Positions 5,575 to 7,458 of a stretch of 7,458 bases of DNA are shown piece by piece. Under the pieces are notes generated by a model that worked only from the letters and a program-made list of their open reading frames with translations, had not been told where the DNA came from and made no database searches. A program made the translations under genes and the position numbers. Each line of letters starts with the position of its first letter. Within the stretch, counting starts at the first letter, position 1. Source of the stretch: Betaproteobacteria bacterium HGW-Betaproteobacteria-2 (lineage in GTDB: Bacteria; Pseudomonadota; Gammaproteobacteria; Burkholderiales; Methylophilaceae); NCBI GenBank assembly GCA_002842255.1, contig PHCM01000071.1, forward strand, positions 1-7,458, read 5' to 3'.

Positions 5575-7266
5575 ATGCAGCTGAGCACCCTGCCTATACG
5601 CTATCTGCTTCTGGGCGCTTTCCTGCTCACCAGCCTGCTGCCGACGACACTGATTACCGGGCTGGCATTCTACGAGGCACGCACCGCACTCAAGACCGAG
5701 ATCCAGCACGATCTGGAAACCCGCGCGCATGCAACGGCCGACGACATAGACCGCATGATGTTCGAACGCCTGCAGAACATCGCCTCCTGGCACAAACTGG
5801 AAGTGATGCAGGATGCTCGCATCGGCGATGTCGACAAACGCCTTTCACGCTTTCTTTCCGAACTGAAAACCAGCTATCAGCGCGTCTATCGCGGCCTGCA
5901 CGTGATCGACAGCAACGGCCACATCATCGCCTCCAGCGAGGCAGCCATGATCGGCTCGACCCTACAACTGCGCCCACGGTGGCTGGAAGTCACCATTGCC
6001 GGCGGCCATGTGCATTTTACGCCGCCATTGCAGGGCGTCATGCAGATGAGCAGCGCCATCTTCGACACGCTAGAAGAAAGCACATCAGAAGAACAAGCCA
6101 TTGGCACGCTGGTGGCGGAATTCAGCTGGTCCGAAGTCGAGGATATTCTGAGCGGTGCCGTTTCCGGGCGCACATCCGCCGCCCTGCTGGACGAACAGGG
6201 ACAGACCATCGCCGCGACCACGCACTGGCAAAACACAGTCAAGGCCAGAATCTCGGCCACTGCAGACATTCAGGGGTTCCAGGGCTTAACCAACAGCGTC
6301 TGGCGCGTCACCTTTTCACAACATCGCGATGAAGCGCTGGAACCGATCCGGCGCATGGGGCTGATCTTCATCGGCCTGCTGGTCATCACCATCCTGCTTG
6401 CCAGCTTCATCGCCATCCCGGTAGCCCGCACCATCAGCGGCCCCTTGCTGAAACTGACCGATTTCGCCAATCGCTTCATCCGCTCACCAAGCAATCTGCG
6501 CCCCCCTGCCGGCGGCCCGGCTGAGATCGACGCCATGTCACAGGCCTTTGCGCAGATGATTGAAGACCTGGAGCGCTCCAAGGAACACCTGACCCGTGCC
6601 GCCAAGCTGGCAGTCGTTGGCGAGATGGCTGCCGCCATGAGCCATGAGGTGCGCACCCCGCTCGGCATCTTGCGCTCTTCCGCCCAGGTGTTGCTGCGTG
6701 AACCGGAATTGAGCAAGGAAGGGCGCGAGGTCTGCGGATTCATCATCTCGGAAACGGAGCGCCTGAACAAACTGGTCTCGACGCTGATCGACACGGCGCG
6801 GCCGCGCCAGCCGGAATTCGCCCCCACGGACATTACCGACCTGACCCGACAGGCGGTTGGCATGTTACGCGCGCAGGCCGACAAGAAAACCATTGAGCTC
6901 GACTGTAACGCTGAGGGCGTAGCGATGGCGGAATGCGACCGCGAACAGATCATGCAGGTGCTATTGAACCTGCTGCTGAACTCGATTCAGATCCTGCCCG
7001 AAGGCGGCAAGATCCAGGTCAGCGTGCAGCAACTGGAACATGCCGTGGAAGTCCGCGTCGCAGACAACGGCCCGGGCATCCCGGCCGATCAGCGCGATCA
7101 AGTGTTCGACCCGTTCTACACCAAACGCCGCGGCGGCCTCGGCCTCGGCCTGGCGGTCGTGCGTCAGATCGTTGCGGCACATCACGGCGAAATCAATGTT
7201 GGCGTCAGCGCCATGCAGGGTGCAGAATTCCGCCTGCGACTACCGAACCTGAAGGAAGCATCTTGA
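5575..7266 (+). CDS. Membrane sensor histidine kinase with periplasmic sensor and HAMP domains
   Basis: A 563-residue inner-membrane kinase. A transmembrane helix at about 10-32 is followed by a periplasmic sensor of about 230 residues, probably a double-Cache-like fold. A second helix (about 261-284) leads into HAMP (about 285-338) and then the HisKA dimerisation domain with MSHEVRTPLG around the phospho-acceptor His357. The HATPase domain has its N-box at 461-469 (Asn465, Asn469), DNGPGI at 497-502, the F-box FDPF at 511-514, and a glycine-rich GGLGLGL at 520-526. All catalytic motifs are intact. The H-box and the short GGLGLGL lid resemble NtrB-type kinases that pair with sigma-54 activators. 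The ATG at 5575 gives a natural membrane anchor but has no visible Shine-Dalgarno sequence. The stop overlaps the response-regulator start by 4 nt. It is divergent from the barrel/binding-protein operon. The ligand is unknown. Confidence 0.95.
   Translation: MQLSTLPIRYLLLGAFLLTSLLPTTLITGLAFYEARTALKTEIQHDLETRAHATADDIDRMMFERLQNIASWHKLEVMQDARIGDVDKRLSRFLSELKTSYQRVYRGLHVIDSNGHIIASSEAAMIGSTLQLRPRWLEVTIAGGHVHFTPPLQGVMQMSSAIFDTLEESTSEEQAIGTLVAEFSWSEVEDILSGAVSGRTSAALLDEQGQTIAATTHWQNTVKARISATADIQGFQGLTNSVWRVTFSQHRDEALEPIRRMGLIFIGLLVITILLASFIAIPVARTISGPLLKLTDFANRFIRSPSNLRPPAGGPAEIDAMSQAFAQMIEDLERSKEHLTRAAKLAVVGEMAAAMSHEVRTPLGILRSSAQVLLREPELSKEGREVCGFIISETERLNKLVSTLIDTARPRQPEFAPTDITDLTRQAVGMLRAQADKKTIELDCNAEGVAMAECDREQIMQVLLNLLLNSIQILPEGGKIQVSVQQLEHAVEVRVADNGPGIPADQRDQVFDPFYTKRRGGLGLGLAVVRQIVAAHHGEINVGVSAMQGAEFRLRLPNLKEAS
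7252..7258 (+). promoter_or_regulatory. Shine-Dalgarno site of the response regulator
   Basis: AAGGAAG lies inside the last codons of the kinase gene, four bases before TTG at 7263. It supports this TTG as the start in preference to a downstream ATG at 7308, which would remove the first strand and acidic residues of the receiver domain. Confidence 0.7.
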
Positions 7267-7458
7267 CCGAACTGAAGCGTATTCTCGCCGTGGATGATGA
7301 ACCCAGCATGCGCCGCCTGCTGGAAATCAGCCTGAAGCAGGCGGGCTATCAGCCGGTGCTGGCCGGCGACGGCCGTGAAGCATTAGGGCTATTGCGTCAG
7401 GGCGGCATCGACCTCGTCGTCAGCGACCTGCACATGCCGGGCATGGGCGGCCTGAAGC
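7263..7458 (+). CDS. Response regulator, receiver domain only (C-terminus beyond the window)
   Basis: The 65 visible residues are the first part of a CheY-like receiver domain. The acidic pair Asp11-Asp12 sits after strand one (ILAVDDEPSMRRLL), and the phospho-acceptor Asp55 is in VVSDLHMPG. Translation starts at a TTG overlapping the kinase stop as TTGA, with AAGGAAG just upstream, so kinase and regulator are co-transcribed and probably coupled. The output domain is outside the window. An NtrC-type sigma-54 activator (AAA+ plus Fis-type helix-turn-helix) is likely because the kinase is NtrB-like and two sigma-54 promoters lie close by, but this cannot be seen here. Confidence 0.92.
   Translation, partial: MTELKRILAVDDEPSMRRLLEISLKQAGYQPVLAGDGREALGLLRQGGIDLVVSDLHMPGMGGLK

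Noticed and set aside
1..7458. CRISPR arrays, insertion sequences, tRNA or rRNA genes, attachment sites
   Set aside because: None seen on reading: no regularly spaced repeats, transposase-like frames, tRNA-like cloverleafs or rRNA segments.

Overview
The window looks like a chromosomal segment of a Gram-negative proteobacterium, most likely a betaproteobacterium (for example a Nitrosomonadales-type organism). The reasons are moderately GC-rich coding DNA, an outer-membrane beta-barrel protein ending in phenylalanine, NtrB-type two-component signalling and two sigma-54-type promoters. The taxon is inference; no rRNA or tRNA gene is present to anchor it.

Left part (1-3725), all on the minus strand. 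A tightly overlapping four-gene operon reads from about 3699 down past position 1: a 'thermostable hemolysin'-family GNAT-like protein, an AMP-forming acyl-CoA synthetase/ligase-like enzyme, a heme-oxygenase-like diiron oxidase/oxygenase (HDO; usually labelled TenA-like), and a classical short-chain dehydrogenase/reductase cut by the window edge. Overlaps of 4, 14 and 4 nt indicate translational coupling. The gene set resembles a small biosynthetic pathway (acyl activation, acyl transfer, oxidation, reduction) rather than a toxin locus; the product is unknown.

Middle (3675-3926). This non-coding control region holds a -24/-12 sigma-54 promoter, a 10-bp inverted repeat over the predicted transcription start, an AT-rich stretch, and a perfect 14-bp inverted repeat about 170-205 bp upstream of the start. 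The last is placed where an enhancer for a sigma-54 activator would be expected.

Right-middle (3927-5548), minus strand. A two-gene operon encodes an outer-membrane beta-barrel protein and a small secreted PstS-like substrate-binding protein, joined by a 1-nt stop/start overlap and preceded by a second sigma-54 promoter that matches the first at 13 of 16 positions.

Right (5575-7458), plus strand and divergent. A membrane sensor histidine kinase (periplasmic sensor, HAMP, HisKA, HATPase) overlaps by 4 nt a response regulator of which only the receiver domain lies in the window. The simplest model, which is inference, is that the periplasmic protein and barrel supply or tune a signal to the kinase, and that the regulator, if it proves to be an NtrC-type activator, switches on both sigma-54 operons. 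That would place the uncharacterised biosynthetic cassette under direct two-component control.
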